From IMG/VR virus record IMGVR_UViG_3300027850_000002, positions 1 through 64,000 of that record: DNA of 64,000 nt. One strand, written 5' to 3'. Shown one piece after another: positions 20,518-28,484 of the stretch. Origin of the DNA: a virus. A program made the position numbers and the translations under genes. The notes below the pieces were generated by a model. It was given only the letters and a program-made list of their open reading frames with translations. It did no database searches and was not told the origin of the DNA. Within the stretch, counting starts at the first letter, position 1, and each line of letters starts with the position of its first letter.

Positions 20518-20934
20518 CTACGTTCGACGCCAGTGTTCCAGTATCAGCTGTTCGAACGCCCTTGTTGTTGCAGCATCGGCACCTGCGTCCCGCAGCACCC
20601 GTGCGATCTCCTCGACGGGAACGCATTTGGGGTTGTCGTAGAGCTGATGGAACTTTTCATTCCAGCCAACCAGTGGCTCGAACGTCACGCTAGCTCCCTT
20701 GAGCTTTTCGCAAACGCCTTTGCACTCGTCGCAGAGCGACATCGCGCCTTTGCGTCCGTCCTTGCCCGCTTCTGCTTCACGGGCGTACCAGGTCGGTTTA
20801 TTGGTACAGCGACCCCAACGTCCGCCGACGTCCCCGCCCATGATCCACGGGTTGTACGCTGATTTCACGTCCGCTTGGCAGCGTGCGTGATCGACGGACT
20901 CGAGTGGCGCGAGCTGGTTCGTAGCCTTGGTCAT
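20518..20934 (-). CDS. Hypothetical Cys-containing protein, 138 aa
   Basis: H-A-R-C-Q-A-D-V, G-R-C-T-N-K-P-T-W-Y and S-L-C-D-E-C-K-G-V-C form a zinc-type site in the first 70 residues. The rest is helical. ATG in an ATGA overlap. No family recognised. Confidence 0.65.
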   Translation of the reverse strand: MTKATNQLAPLESVDHARCQADVKSAYNPWIMGGDVGGRWGRCTNKPTWYAREAEAGKDGRKGAMSLCDECKGVCEKLKGASVTFEPLVGWNEKFHQLYDNPKCVPVEEIARVLRDAGADAATTRAFEQLILEHWRRT

Positions 20935-21389
20935 GTGAGTCCTCGCAGCTTGGCCTCGACGTTGAGCACTTCGAGCCATTCCTTCCAGTCCTTCTTGAAC
21001 TCGCCCTCGTCACGCGTCAGCTTCGCGATGGAGTTGCGCAAGTGTTGTTCGTCCATCTCGAACACATAGAGCTTGCGACCGTCCTTGGTCTCCCACTTCC
21101 CGAGCCGCACGGTCTCCTCTCGGATGTAGCCCGGCACGCACGCAGGACAGCCGCGGCAGATCACACATTTCATGCACGACGGACCGTCGTACACGACGAG
21201 CGTTGGACCGAAGTGAATCCTGCAGCAGGTCAGGTATGAATCCCCGCCCTCGAGCCACGCACACGTGTGAATCAGACCGTCGTCGAATTTGTGGAAGTCA
21301 CGCGCAACGTTGTAGGGTGGTTCGTAGTTGCCTGGAACGACGCTGTTGCGTGTTGTGTGCAACAGTCGACGAGACTTCGTCGCCGTCAT
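20931..21389 (-). CDS. HCxxC module with extra Cys cluster and helical tail, 152 aa
   Basis: F-D-D-G-L-I-H-T (H41), Y-L-T-C-C-R (C55, C56), then P-S-C-M-K-C-V-I-C-R-G-C-P-A-C (five Cys in 13 residues), replacing the simple CxxC. The C-terminal 60 residues are charged helices. The cluster could hold two metals. ATG start near a short gap. Confidence 0.65.
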   Translation of the reverse strand: MTATKSRRLLHTTRNSVVPGNYEPPYNVARDFHKFDDGLIHTCAWLEGGDSYLTCCRIHFGPTLVVYDGPSCMKCVICRGCPACVPGYIREETVRLGKWETKDGRKLYVFEMDEQHLRNSIAKLTRDEGEFKKDWKEWLEVLNVEAKLRGLT

Positions 21390-21393
21390 GGCA

Positions 21394-21630
21394 CTAGTAG
21401 CCAAACCCAGACTCCGCCAGGTCGGCGCAACGGTCGCACTGGTACCCGCATTCCCGATCCGCCGGCGTCAGCACGTTCGGCGTTTTGCAGTTGGGACACG
21501 GCAGGTTTCGGGGATTCGTCGGCGTCTCGGCGCGCAACGCGCTATTGCCGCCGGGGTCCGCGAACTGAATGCCGCCGTCTCCGTCGTCGGGCTCGTACAC
21601 GTCCTCGTCGTAACCTTCGTCATCGTTCAC
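21394..21630 (-). CDS. Small zinc-ribbon protein with acidic N-terminus, 78 aa
   Basis: The first 25 residues are Asp/Glu-rich; then L-P-C-P-N-C-K-T and Y-Q-C-D-R-C-A-D, a four-Cys ribbon. GTG start with AAAGGA upstream, overlapping the preceding gene by 11 nt. Function unknown. Confidence 0.65.
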   Translation of the reverse strand: MNDDEGYDEDVYEPDDGDGGIQFADPGGNSALRAETPTNPRNLPCPNCKTPNVLTPADRECGYQCDRCADLAESGFGY

Positions 21631-21952
21631 GGGGTTTTCCTTTCGAACGTTTCAGGGCGTTGTCGACGGTCTTGCCTGCCTCGCGCAGGGCCGTTTCAGG
21701 GTCAAGACCTTCTTTCCAAGCACGACCGGCGGCACCGGCAGGTGCAGCACAGTCCGAACGCACGCCGTAGATCGCCGCCGTCAGCGCCATGGTGATCGCC
21801 GCGGTGTCGAGGGCGGCGCCGGCACGCTCTCGACCGAGCGTGTTGGTCTTCGGCGTCTTGGCGTAGACGTGCGCGGCATGTCGAAGTGCAGTCCGTGCCT
21901 TCTGGAGTTCCTCGAATAGCTGACCGCCTTCGTTCATGACGACGGTGGACAT
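21620..21952 (-). CDS. Alanine-rich helical protein, 110 aa
   Basis: M-S-T-V-V-M-N-E-G-G-Q-L-F-E-E-L then helices with A-A-I-T-M-A-L-T-A-A and a basic end K-G-K-P-R-E-R. Start ATG directly follows the stop of the ParB-like gene. No recognised domain. Confidence 0.62.
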   Translation of the reverse strand: MSTVVMNEGGQLFEELQKARTALRHAAHVYAKTPKTNTLGRERAGAALDTAAITMALTAAIYGVRSDCAAPAGAAGRAWKEGLDPETALREAGKTVDNALKRSKGKPRER

Positions 21953-22918
21953 CTACTTCTTGGCCTTCTGCGCCGCCTTGTTGTCCGCGTAGACCTGCTT
22001 GAGGATCGCCTTGAGGCGGTCGTCGACGTCCTTCTCGCCGATGACCAACTTCAACATGTCTTCGGCACCTTCCCACCAAGCGAGCGTCTTCTCGCTGGTG
22101 TTGTGCGGGTGCGGGGTGTTCTGAACGCCGTCGAGCAGCTTCTTGAGCGTGCGCTTGTCGGTCACACCTGTGATGACACTGCTGCCGGTGCCCGCCGCTG
22201 CGATCTTGGCCGCACGCGGAGAACTCCGACCGCCCGCATGGACGTGTGTCATCAGCTCGTCGAGAGCCTCCTTCTGCTTCTCCGGCTCCTTGATCCGCGC
22301 CAGTGTCATGGCTGCACTGACCGAGACCTTGCCTGTCTCGACCGCCTTCTTGGTGGCGGCGAGCGCGTTGTCGTCGAATGCCAGCCAGGTCTTGACGGTT
22401 GGCAAGGTCACGTTGAACCGAATGGCCGCGTCTTCGGGCGAGACGCCCTTGTTCAGAAGGCGCTTGAGCTTGTTGATCTTCGTCATCACGTCGTCGTCGC
22501 GACGCGCTTCGTTCTCGGAGATCATCGTCCCCATGAGGCCGACGTCGGAGTCCCGCTTGATCTTGCAGTCGACCTTGATGAGCGGCTCGCCCTTCTCAGT
22601 GCGGCGCTGATTCGCCAGACGCGCAGCACGGACGCGAGAACGACCCACAACGACGGCAGCGAGTCCGTCGATCTTCGCAATGATGATGGGCGTGTCGACA
22701 CCCACAGCGTAGATGTTGTTGACGAACTCCGGGGTCAACGGTTCGTGGAGACGGACGTCGTAGAGTGCGTTCTCCTCGTCTTCCTCTGTGTCGTTGGGTC
22801 CTTGTTCGCCTTTGGGCAGGCACTTGCCGCCAACGATGCACAGGTCGAGAGGTTCGACGGAGTACATGGAGTTGCGGGCGAAGTCGAACGCCTGCTTCTT
22901 GGTCTTCGTAGCGGTCAT
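21953..22918 (-). CDS. ParB/Srx-like nuclease-domain protein, 321 aa
   Basis: An N-terminal ParB/sulfiredoxin-like domain is suggested by P-I-I-I-A-K-I-D-G-L-A-A-V-V-V-G-R-S-R-V-R-A-A-R (G-x-x-R-x-x-A-A). A helix-turn-helix follows (G-V-S-P-E-D-A-A-I-R-F-N-V-T), then a helical C-terminus ending in Lys. KorB/ParB proteins bind DNA and, in phages, serve in partition, regulation or nicking. AAAGGA precedes the ATG; ATGA overlap with the GP88-like gene. No parS site was identified near it. Confidence 0.72.
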   Translation of the reverse strand: MTATKTKKQAFDFARNSMYSVEPLDLCIVGGKCLPKGEQGPNDTEEDEENALYDVRLHEPLTPEFVNNIYAVGVDTPIIIAKIDGLAAVVVGRSRVRAARLANQRRTEKGEPLIKVDCKIKRDSDVGLMGTMISENEARRDDDVMTKINKLKRLLNKGVSPEDAAIRFNVTLPTVKTWLAFDDNALAATKKAVETGKVSVSAAMTLARIKEPEKQKEALDELMTHVHAGGRSSPRAAKIAAAGTGSSVITGVTDKRTLKKLLDGVQNTPHPHNTSEKTLAWWEGAEDMLKLVIGEKDVDDRLKAILKQVYADNKAAQKAKK

Positions 22919-23727
22919 CGGCGGGTTCCTTTCAATTGGATCAGTGGCGATCCCGTCGTTCGTTTCTTGGTGTCGAAGCAGTACTGGCACTTCTGACATG
23001 CACCCTCCAGCTCAGCAGAGCTGTCATACGATTCGTGAATGGTTGCGGGACAAGCCCGTCGTTCGGGTTCGCGATTAGCACGACCAGCGCCCGCGCGGTG
23101 CTCTTCGAACACTACGCTCACCCAGTCCGGAATCTTCTCGTCGACTGAACAGCGGACCCATGCCGCAAAGAACTGCGGCCGACGCTTGGCCATGAGCTTG
23201 AGCCCCGCGGTTCGGTGTCGGGGCAGTGTCGTCGAGTCGAAGCTGAGCATCACGTGGAGGTTGGGTGAGTCGACGAGCTTGGCCGCCAAGTCGAACTTCC
23301 GCGTCGAGACCCAGATTTTGAACTTTGGCTTGATTGCCTTGGCGTACGTCGCCAGCTGGTTGATGAAGTAGACGCTCCCGAGCTGCAGGTCCCCGACCCC
23401 AAACATCCGCAGGAAGTCCTGCTGACGAGAAACCACATGCGCGATGTCCATCGCTTCGTCGGCGAGCTGTCCCCATTCCCCGTCTTCGACGGAAAAGAAC
23501 GCCGAATTCTCCGCCTGTCGCTGGAGTGCAGCCGGTAGCCGGATACGTCCACCCAAGCCGTAGCAGTAGACGCTACATGCACGTGTCATCGCGGTGCACG
23601 TTCGCGCGATGCTCGCGTTGATCGAGATGCCGGTCTTGTCGTTCTTTGAAAGGAACAGCCGATCGGGTACGTCGTCTGCGTCGATGACAGGCGTCGCCTG
23701 TCGGAGCTGTTTCATCTTAGTCGACAT
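22915..23727 (-). CDS. GP88-like cysteine-rich phage protein, 270 aa
   Basis: An N-terminal C-x6-C-x3-C arrangement (C-T-A-M-T-R-A-C-S-V-Y-C-Y), then R-M-F-G-V-G-D-L-Q-L-G-S-V-Y, K-I-W-V-S-T-R-K-F-D-L-A and H-V-M-L-S-F-D-S-T-T. C-terminal C-Q-K-C-Q-Y-C-F-D is a second cluster. This order recalls the phage gene-product-88 family, whose biochemical role is not established. Fe-S or zinc binding is likely. Confidence 0.65.
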   Translation of the reverse strand: MSTKMKQLRQATPVIDADDVPDRLFLSKNDKTGISINASIARTCTAMTRACSVYCYGLGGRIRLPAALQRQAENSAFFSVEDGEWGQLADEAMDIAHVVSRQQDFLRMFGVGDLQLGSVYFINQLATYAKAIKPKFKIWVSTRKFDLAAKLVDSPNLHVMLSFDSTTLPRHRTAGLKLMAKRRPQFFAAWVRCSVDEKIPDWVSVVFEEHRAGAGRANREPERRACPATIHESYDSSAELEGACQKCQYCFDTKKRTTGSPLIQLKGTRR

Positions 23728-24211
23728 GGAAGCCGTCCCAGATCATGGCGCCGCAAGAGCCACACTCGAGGCGCGCTGCGTCGATGACCTGTTCCTTGAC
23801 ACGGTTGAGCGCGCCGTCGCGCTCCCCCGAGATGTCTTTGTCGTTGTGTGACAAGTGAGCCTTCCATTGATGAGCCACGAGATACGTCTCGACGATTGCA
23901 CAAGCTCTCCGAAGGTCCTTCTTGCATTTAGGACACCGTCCAGGAATTACAACCTTGCGTGTCGTGATGCGTACGTGCGCGACTTCTATTGAGTGTGCCT
24001 TCCCACGTATGGGAACCACGTTCTCGGCAGAGTTGACGTCCACTGCGTCTACTTTGCCTGGGACAATGCCCGCAAACAGGATTCCCGCTTCGGCCTTACG
24101 AAGGGCCTTAGATTGCGCTTCCTGCCAGGTTTTGGCTTCGAAATGGTCTACGTAAGATTGTTCGTTATCGTCGTAGACGGCAAAGACCGTCCACCATTGT
24201 TTAGTAGCCAA
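23717..24211 (-). CDS. Hypothetical zinc-ribbon protein, 164 aa
   Basis: A first half of strands and helix (W-T-V-F-A-V-Y-D-D-N-E, then A-K-T-W-Q-E-A-Q-S-K-A-L, a layout common in small phage proteins). G-R-C-P-K-C-K-K and L-E-C-G-S-C-G-A give a split four-Cys ribbon. TTG start directly after the previous stop. Function unknown. Confidence 0.62.
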   Translation of the reverse strand: MATKQWWTVFAVYDDNEQSYVDHFEAKTWQEAQSKALRKAEAGILFAGIVPGKVDAVDVNSAENVVPIRGKAHSIEVAHVRITTRKVVIPGRCPKCKKDLRRACAIVETYLVAHQWKAHLSHNDKDISGERDGALNRVKEQVIDAARLECGSCGAMIWDGFHVD

Positions 24212-24475
24212 TTAACACCAAAGGAGTACATGCCAAGCGCCGGCGTCCTTGCACTCGATGTACTTCGTGATGAAGTCTTCGGTACAACCACCCTCACGCA
24301 TTTCGGTAACAAGAAATTGCCAATACGGGATGCCTGTATCGATAGGTTCTCCGATATGGAGAATGAATTCGCACCATTCTCTATGAACGAACGTTGCATT
24401 CTCCTTGCACCATTTCCAGTTGGTGTCGTCTTCAGCGAAGTCCCATTCGACTTCAGCTAATTGCTTCATCTCCAT
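24212..24475 (-). CDS. Hypothetical protein, 87 aa
   Basis: Rich in Trp, Cys and acidic residues (W-D-F-A-E-D-D-T-N-W-K-W-C). ATG overlaps the upstream gene by 23 nt. No family recognised. Confidence 0.6.
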   Translation of the reverse strand: MEMKQLAEVEWDFAEDDTNWKWCKENATFVHREWCEFILHIGEPIDTGIPYWQFLVTEMREGGCTEDFITKYIECKDAGAWHVLLWC

Positions 24476-24710
24476 GTGATTCACGGACCTCACGCACCGC
24501 GATAGCGATGCGCAGCATGTCGATTTCATCGGCCACCGATACGCCACGGCCTCCGTGGGCGTTGAATGTTTCAACGGCGGTTTCAAGGGTTTCGCGCATT
24601 GCCTCGAGCGGTGTCTCAGACCACTTCTGCAACGCAACCATGATGTCGTGCACAGGTAGATCCCACCCGACAGCCTCTTCGGCTGCCGTGCGTTCCTTCG
24701 TCGTGATCAT
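24453..24710 (-). CDS. Hypothetical helical protein, 85 aa
   Basis: Two acidic helices around V-A-L-Q-K-W-S-E-T-P-L-E-A-M. An excellent Shine-Dalgarno (TAGGAGG) 3 nt before the ATG. Function unknown. Confidence 0.65.
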   Translation of the reverse strand: MITTKERTAAEEAVGWDLPVHDIMVALQKWSETPLEAMRETLETAVETFNAHGGRGVSVADEIDMLRIAIAVREVRESHGDEAIS

Positions 24711-24717
24711 TCGCCTC

Positions 24718-25473
24718 CTAGGCGAGCGAGAACTCACGCACCAATTCCCAACCGTGCCACGGCAGGGAGATCAGCGCGGAGATTCTTGCAATAGGGACGC
24801 ATTTGCAGTCAGGACATGCGGCCCGGTGTTCAATCGGTTTCACCGTGGCGCCCTCAGGAACATTCTCGCGGACCGCTTGCAGTTTCGAGAACTGAAACGA
24901 GTCCATGTACTTTGGCGGGCCGACGTCGAACGTGACCCGGTGCGCGCAGCTGCACTCGCAGGCGTCGCCACGTCGCAGCGGCTCGTAGACGTTGAAGCCC
25001 GCGATGTCCAATAGCTCGTCGGTCACCGCGTCGAGGATCTCATCCTCAGGCAGGAACCCCTCCGCCATACGTGCTCTCTGCTCATCGTCGCCGTGCTTCT
25101 CGATCCAACTCCGCAGGGCCCGTGACCGCGCGTTGTCCTTGGCCGTGACGTCCCGCGATGCCACCGCCGCAAGCTCAGCTTTGCGGGCATCGTCGATGCG
25201 TTTGGCCTCCTCGAGACGTTTGCGTTGCGTCGCACGAAGTTCGAGCACAGGTCGAATCGAAGACAGCGACGCTTCGATAACAGCGGGCTCGTTTGGATTT
25301 TCCCCGATGGGCTGGTTCGCTTCGTAAGCCAACGCCAGCTCGAAACGCAGCTCGTCAGGCAGTTCTTTCAACGCTTCCTCGGTGAGGTTGAAGGACAGAG
25401 TGCCGACGCTCGTACGTCCCGCCATGATGGCAGCACGCGGGGACACAAAAACGTTGATGGTCAGCACAGGCAT
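24718..25473 (-). CDS. Hypothetical coiled-coil protein with Cys motifs, 251 aa
   Basis: Strand-rich start, a central charged helix region (R-K-R-L-E-E-A-K-R-I-D-D-A-R-K-A-E-L), then C-E-C-S-C near residue 180 and A-A-C-P-D-C-K-C near residue 225. Coiled coil plus zinc-type Cys. Start ATG 25473. Not recognised. Confidence 0.62.
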   Translation of the reverse strand: MPVLTINVFVSPRAAIMAGRTSVGTLSFNLTEEALKELPDELRFELALAYEANQPIGENPNEPAVIEASLSSIRPVLELRATQRKRLEEAKRIDDARKAELAAVASRDVTAKDNARSRALRSWIEKHGDDEQRARMAEGFLPEDEILDAVTDELLDIAGFNVYEPLRRGDACECSCAHRVTFDVGPPKYMDSFQFSKLQAVRENVPEGATVKPIEHRAACPDCKCVPIARISALISLPWHGWELVREFSLA

Positions 25474-25477
25474 GGCA

Positions 25478-25627
25478 TCACATGAACAGAGACCAAAGCG
25501 TCAACGTGACCAAGCCTAGGCAGATGGCAATCATGACGAGACTTACGAGAACCTGCCAGGCCGTTAGACGTGGCGGGTCCTTGGGTGCCGCCATGAGTGC
25601 CGGGAACGGAAGAAGGTTGTTCTTCAA
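25478..25627 (-). CDS. Small single-pass membrane protein, 49 aa
   Basis: W-Q-V-L-V-S-L-V-M-I-A-I-C-L-G-L-V-T-L is a clear membrane helix near the C-terminus. TTG 25627 overlaps the upstream stop as TTGA; ATG 25594 would give a 38-residue form. Holin-like size but no second segment. Confidence 0.5.
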   Translation of the reverse strand: MKNNLLPFPALMAAPKDPPRLTAWQVLVSLVMIAICLGLVTLTLWSLFM

Positions 25628-25878
25628 GTTGGACTTCTCGGCTTCTTGCAGTCTTGGCACAGGACTTCCTCGTCGAGGGTTGGCTTGTGGTCTTCGAACG
25701 TGAACGGGTCTCCACAGACGCCGCAGGGTCCTACCGCACCGTGCGCTACGAGGTAAGCGTCGAGCCCTGCTTGCGTTGGATTGTTGATCTCGGCGATGAC
25801 CTTGTCGACAACATCCTGCGTGCCGCCTTCAGCGATGGCGTCGTAGAGCCCTGCCAAGTACATGTCGAAGTACTTCAT
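25624..25878 (-). CDS. Small zinc-ribbon protein, 84 aa
   Basis: A helical N-terminus, then G-P-C-G-V-C-G-D and V-L-C-Q-D-C-K-K: four-Cys ribbon. ATG in an ATGA overlap. Function unknown. Confidence 0.65.
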   Translation of the reverse strand: MKYFDMYLAGLYDAIAEGGTQDVVDKVIAEINNPTQAGLDAYLVAHGAVGPCGVCGDPFTFEDHKPTLDEEVLCQDCKKPRSPT

Positions 25879-26561
25879 GCTGCCGTCCGTCCCATCTTAG
25901 CTTCGCGCTTCTGCCAGCGTGCCTTGGCAGCGTCGTCGATGAACCGTTTCTCCCAGCGACCATCCACCCAATCGCCAGTGAACCAGTGCCAGCTGACGCC
26001 ATCTCCCACAATCTCGTGGCGGACCTTGTCGTACTGACGAACCAAGTTGTGGTCGTATGCTTGACCGCAAAACCAGGGGGATCCGTCAATCATCGAGACC
26101 CACGGTACACCCGCTGCGAAGCGTTTGAACATGTCCTCGGCGAAGCCTGCACCGCGATTCGGTACGACCCGCTTATTGTAGCGGTCGGACTTCGTCCAGT
26201 CGAAAGGCCGGGCTGCGTCTCCATCGAGACTTCGCATGCTCACAAACAGGGCGGCTTGGAGGGCATACCTCCACCCGTTCAAGTTGCGATCCGTGGTCAT
26301 GCTGTATCCGGTGTATCCAAAGTCGGTGACCCTGTCACGGTCAAAATCGACGTGCATCACGCGACTTTCGTGGTGCCAGAACGAGAGCTGACCGGATGCA
26401 GTCCAGTAGCGGCCTTCGAATGTGATTAGTGGGAACACCTCACCTTCGAAGAAGATTTTAACGTTGGTGCGGTTGTTGACGCATTTCCCTTTTTGCAACG
26501 CCGTCTGGATCTGCGTCCAGGAAACATCAGACCGAACTGCGCCTGCATAGCCGCCACTCAC
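25875..26561 (-). CDS. Hypothetical Trp-rich protein, 228 aa
   Basis: Aromatic throughout: F-W-H-H-E-S, N-L-N-G-W-R-Y-A-L, P-F-D-W-T-K-S-D-R-Y, S-W-H-W-F-T-G-D-W. GTG start in a GTGA overlap. Globular, no recognised domain. Confidence 0.6.
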   Translation of the reverse strand: MSGGYAGAVRSDVSWTQIQTALQKGKCVNNRTNVKIFFEGEVFPLITFEGRYWTASGQLSFWHHESRVMHVDFDRDRVTDFGYTGYSMTTDRNLNGWRYALQAALFVSMRSLDGDAARPFDWTKSDRYNKRVVPNRGAGFAEDMFKRFAAGVPWVSMIDGSPWFCGQAYDHNLVRQYDKVRHEIVGDGVSWHWFTGDWVDGRWEKRFIDDAAKARWQKREAKMGRTAA

Positions 26562-26974
26562 GGGACCGCCCTCAAGCGTTCTTCGTCCTTGCGGATTCGT
26601 TCTTTCGCAATCGGAAGTCGTGCAAGCCAGGCATCGAGTCGGGTCTTCAACGGAACCTGCGAATGCACGGTCCGTACGTAACGGTAGTTCTCCGCATTGC
26701 CGCGCAGCGCCCATTCGATCAAGTCGCTCGTACATAGCGGGCACCGCATCGCAGGTGCCTCACGGTTCTGTTCGAACTGGTTGTTGCCGCAGTCCAGGAT
26801 CAGAAGCTCGCCGCCGCCGACTTCGACCGCGGTGGAGCCGCAACAATTGAACCGCCAACCGTTGCCGCCTTGGCTGATTGCGCACGCCATGGTCACGGGG
26901 CACGAGCCACAATCGACGGCGCTGATTTTCTTCTCCGGAAGGTCGAGCAACGCCAGAATCTTCAAGGGTTTCAT
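26558..26974 (-). CDS. Hypothetical Cys-rich protein, 138 aa
   Basis: D-C-G-S-C-P-V-T-M-A-C, F-N-C-C-G-S, L-D-C-G-N-N and R-C-P-L-C-T: enough for two metal sites. C-x-x-C-x5-C also occurs in the next gene (C-S-G-C-T-I-S-I-A-C), suggesting related modules. ATG in an ATGA overlap. Confidence 0.62.
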   Translation of the reverse strand: MKPLKILALLDLPEKKISAVDCGSCPVTMACAISQGGNGWRFNCCGSTAVEVGGGELLILDCGNNQFEQNREAPAMRCPLCTSDLIEWALRGNAENYRYVRTVHSQVPLKTRLDAWLARLPIAKERIRKDEERLRAVP

Positions 26975-27546
26975 AACGTCAAATCCTTCGCCTGGACCTT
27001 GTACGTACCGCGAGGGTGCGTGCAGGTCACGGTCACGGTGTTCTTGGAGATCTTCACAGGCGTCACGCACGCTTTACCTCTCGACAGGCGCGCTAGCTGG
27101 TAGGAACCGTCTTCGCGCTGATGCGCACCGACGGGCGGTCCTTTCTCGAAACACTCGGCGGGCGAACTGTAGTTTTTGGCGATGCACGCGATCGAGATCG
27201 TGCAGCCCGAACAGATCTCGGCCGGATCTCTGATGAGCTTTGCAGGCGAGACCGACATGGCCGTCTCGTCTTGTATGGCCCTGCGAACCACGGCCCTGCT
27301 TACTCCGTCCTGGACGTGTTCGCTGATTGCCGCCCTCAACTCAGGGCTGAGCCTTAGACCCTCGTCCATTCTTTCGATGGCGCCTGTTTCCACGTGCGAG
27401 TTTCGAACAATGGTCGCAGCGTAGAGCACACGTTCCACCGCTTCCCTGGACAGCTCGAGGACACGCGCGATCACTTCAGTTACATCTTCTTCGGCATCGC
27501 CCCACTTCGCTTCGAAGAGCGCTTGCTCGAGGTCATCCAATGACAT
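26971..27546 (-). CDS. Hypothetical protein with Cys module, 191 aa
   Basis: An acidic helical N-terminal half, then C-S-G-C-T-I-S-I-A-C-I-A-K and two further Cys before a strand-rich end. AGGAG 6 nt before the ATG. It heads the long leftward run below 27.5 kb and is divergent from thyX. Confidence 0.65.
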   Translation of the reverse strand: MSLDDLEQALFEAKWGDAEEDVTEVIARVLELSREAVERVLYAATIVRNSHVETGAIERMDEGLRLSPELRAAISEHVQDGVSRAVVRRAIQDETAMSVSPAKLIRDPAEICSGCTISIACIAKNYSSPAECFEKGPPVGAHQREDGSYQLARLSRGKACVTPVKISKNTVTVTCTHPRGTYKVQAKDLTL

Positions 27547-27572
27547 AGCGTGCTCCTGTTCTAAGGCTTATA

Positions 27573-27583
27573 CCGTAAACATC
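27573..27583 (+). promoter_or_regulatory. CCGTAAACATC element upstream of thyX
   Basis: An RTAAACATC element 14-24 nt before the ThyX ATG in the 50-nt divergent gap. It matches elements before other lead genes (1521, 30295, 36069, 57644). Promoter or operator, inferred from recurrence. Confidence 0.35.
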
Positions 27584-27596
27584 ACAGAGGATACGA

Positions 27597-28484
27597 ATGA
27601 CCAATCGCCCGCAAGCAACCATTGTTGCCGACGCGCCCATCGTCGCGCCCATCGGCCAGATGGCGCTCATGCCCGAAGGCATTCTGACGATGGCCGAGTG
27701 GATCAAGAAGTACCGTCCCGACTGCGTACCTGATGGCGGATTCAGCAGCGTCTATGACTTGCTCCCGCATGACGGTTATGACGACGATCCGTTCATTGTG
27801 CCGTCCGAGGGCAGCTCTGTGCCCCAGCGCAAGGTTTCCGATAACGAGCTGCTCGCGGAGCTGGCTGGCCGCAAGTGCTACGACAGCTTCGCGGACGCTG
27901 GCAAGAAACGCTCGAACAACGAGTACCTCCATTCGATGTGGGATGGTCGCATTCCACACCGTTCGACCGGGTACCACGCGCAGATGTCGTTCTTCATCGC
28001 GCACGTCAGTCGCCGCGTCAGCCACGAGCTGATCCGCAACTACGTCGGCCACTCCAAGGACGAAGAGGGCATCCCCTCACAGGAGTCGACACGATTCACC
28101 CACCATCCAGGCATGTACATCGCACACCCGTACTACCTCGGCGAGCCCGATGAATTCGCCGAGTTCGAGCGACGTGCGCAGCGCAACTACGAGGACTACG
28201 TTGCCACGATTCAACGCAAGGTCGAACGCTACGTAGCCAAACAAGGACATCCGCCCAAGGGTCTCGATAAGAAGCGCATCTACGAGTCGTCGTCCGGAGA
28301 TCTTCTCATGAGCTGTGGGACCTCGTTCATCTGGACGACCAACCCAATGGCGATGACGAAGTTTTTCCATGAGCGTCACGACGAAGCTTCCGACATGGAA
28401 ATGTCACGCTTCGCCGCCACCTGGAAGAAGGTCTGCTTTCAGCACTGGCCCAACCTCTTCAGCGATTTCCACCCCAAGAAGTGA
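27597..28484 (+). CDS. thyX: ThyX-like flavin-dependent thymidylate synthase, altered motif
   Basis: 295 aa. ThyX methylates dUMP to dTMP using FAD and methylene-tetrahydrofolate. Seen: V-S-R-R-V-S-H-E-L-I-R (138-147) and S-Q-E-S-T-R-F (161-167), matching V-S-R-x-x-x-H-x-L-V-R-H-R ... S-Q-x-S-x-R-Y. The signature R-H-R is R147-N148-Y149, followed by an insertion (about 152-159). So either an unusual active site or a ThyX-fold protein with changed activity. GAGG before the ATG. Nearby dNMP kinase and dcd support a role in dTTP supply. Confidence 0.75.
   Translation: MTNRPQATIVADAPIVAPIGQMALMPEGILTMAEWIKKYRPDCVPDGGFSSVYDLLPHDGYDDDPFIVPSEGSSVPQRKVSDNELLAELAGRKCYDSFADAGKKRSNNEYLHSMWDGRIPHRSTGYHAQMSFFIAHVSRRVSHELIRNYVGHSKDEEGIPSQESTRFTHHPGMYIAHPYYLGEPDEFAEFERRAQRNYEDYVATIQRKVERYVAKQGHPPKGLDKKRIYESSSGDLLMSCGTSFIWTTNPMAMTKFFHERHDEASDMEMSRFAATWKKVCFQHWPNLFSDFHPKK

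Noticed and set aside
22103-22996. 297-codon plus frame
   Set aside because: Exactly antisense to the ParB-like gene, which has domain motifs, a ribosome binding site and coupling.
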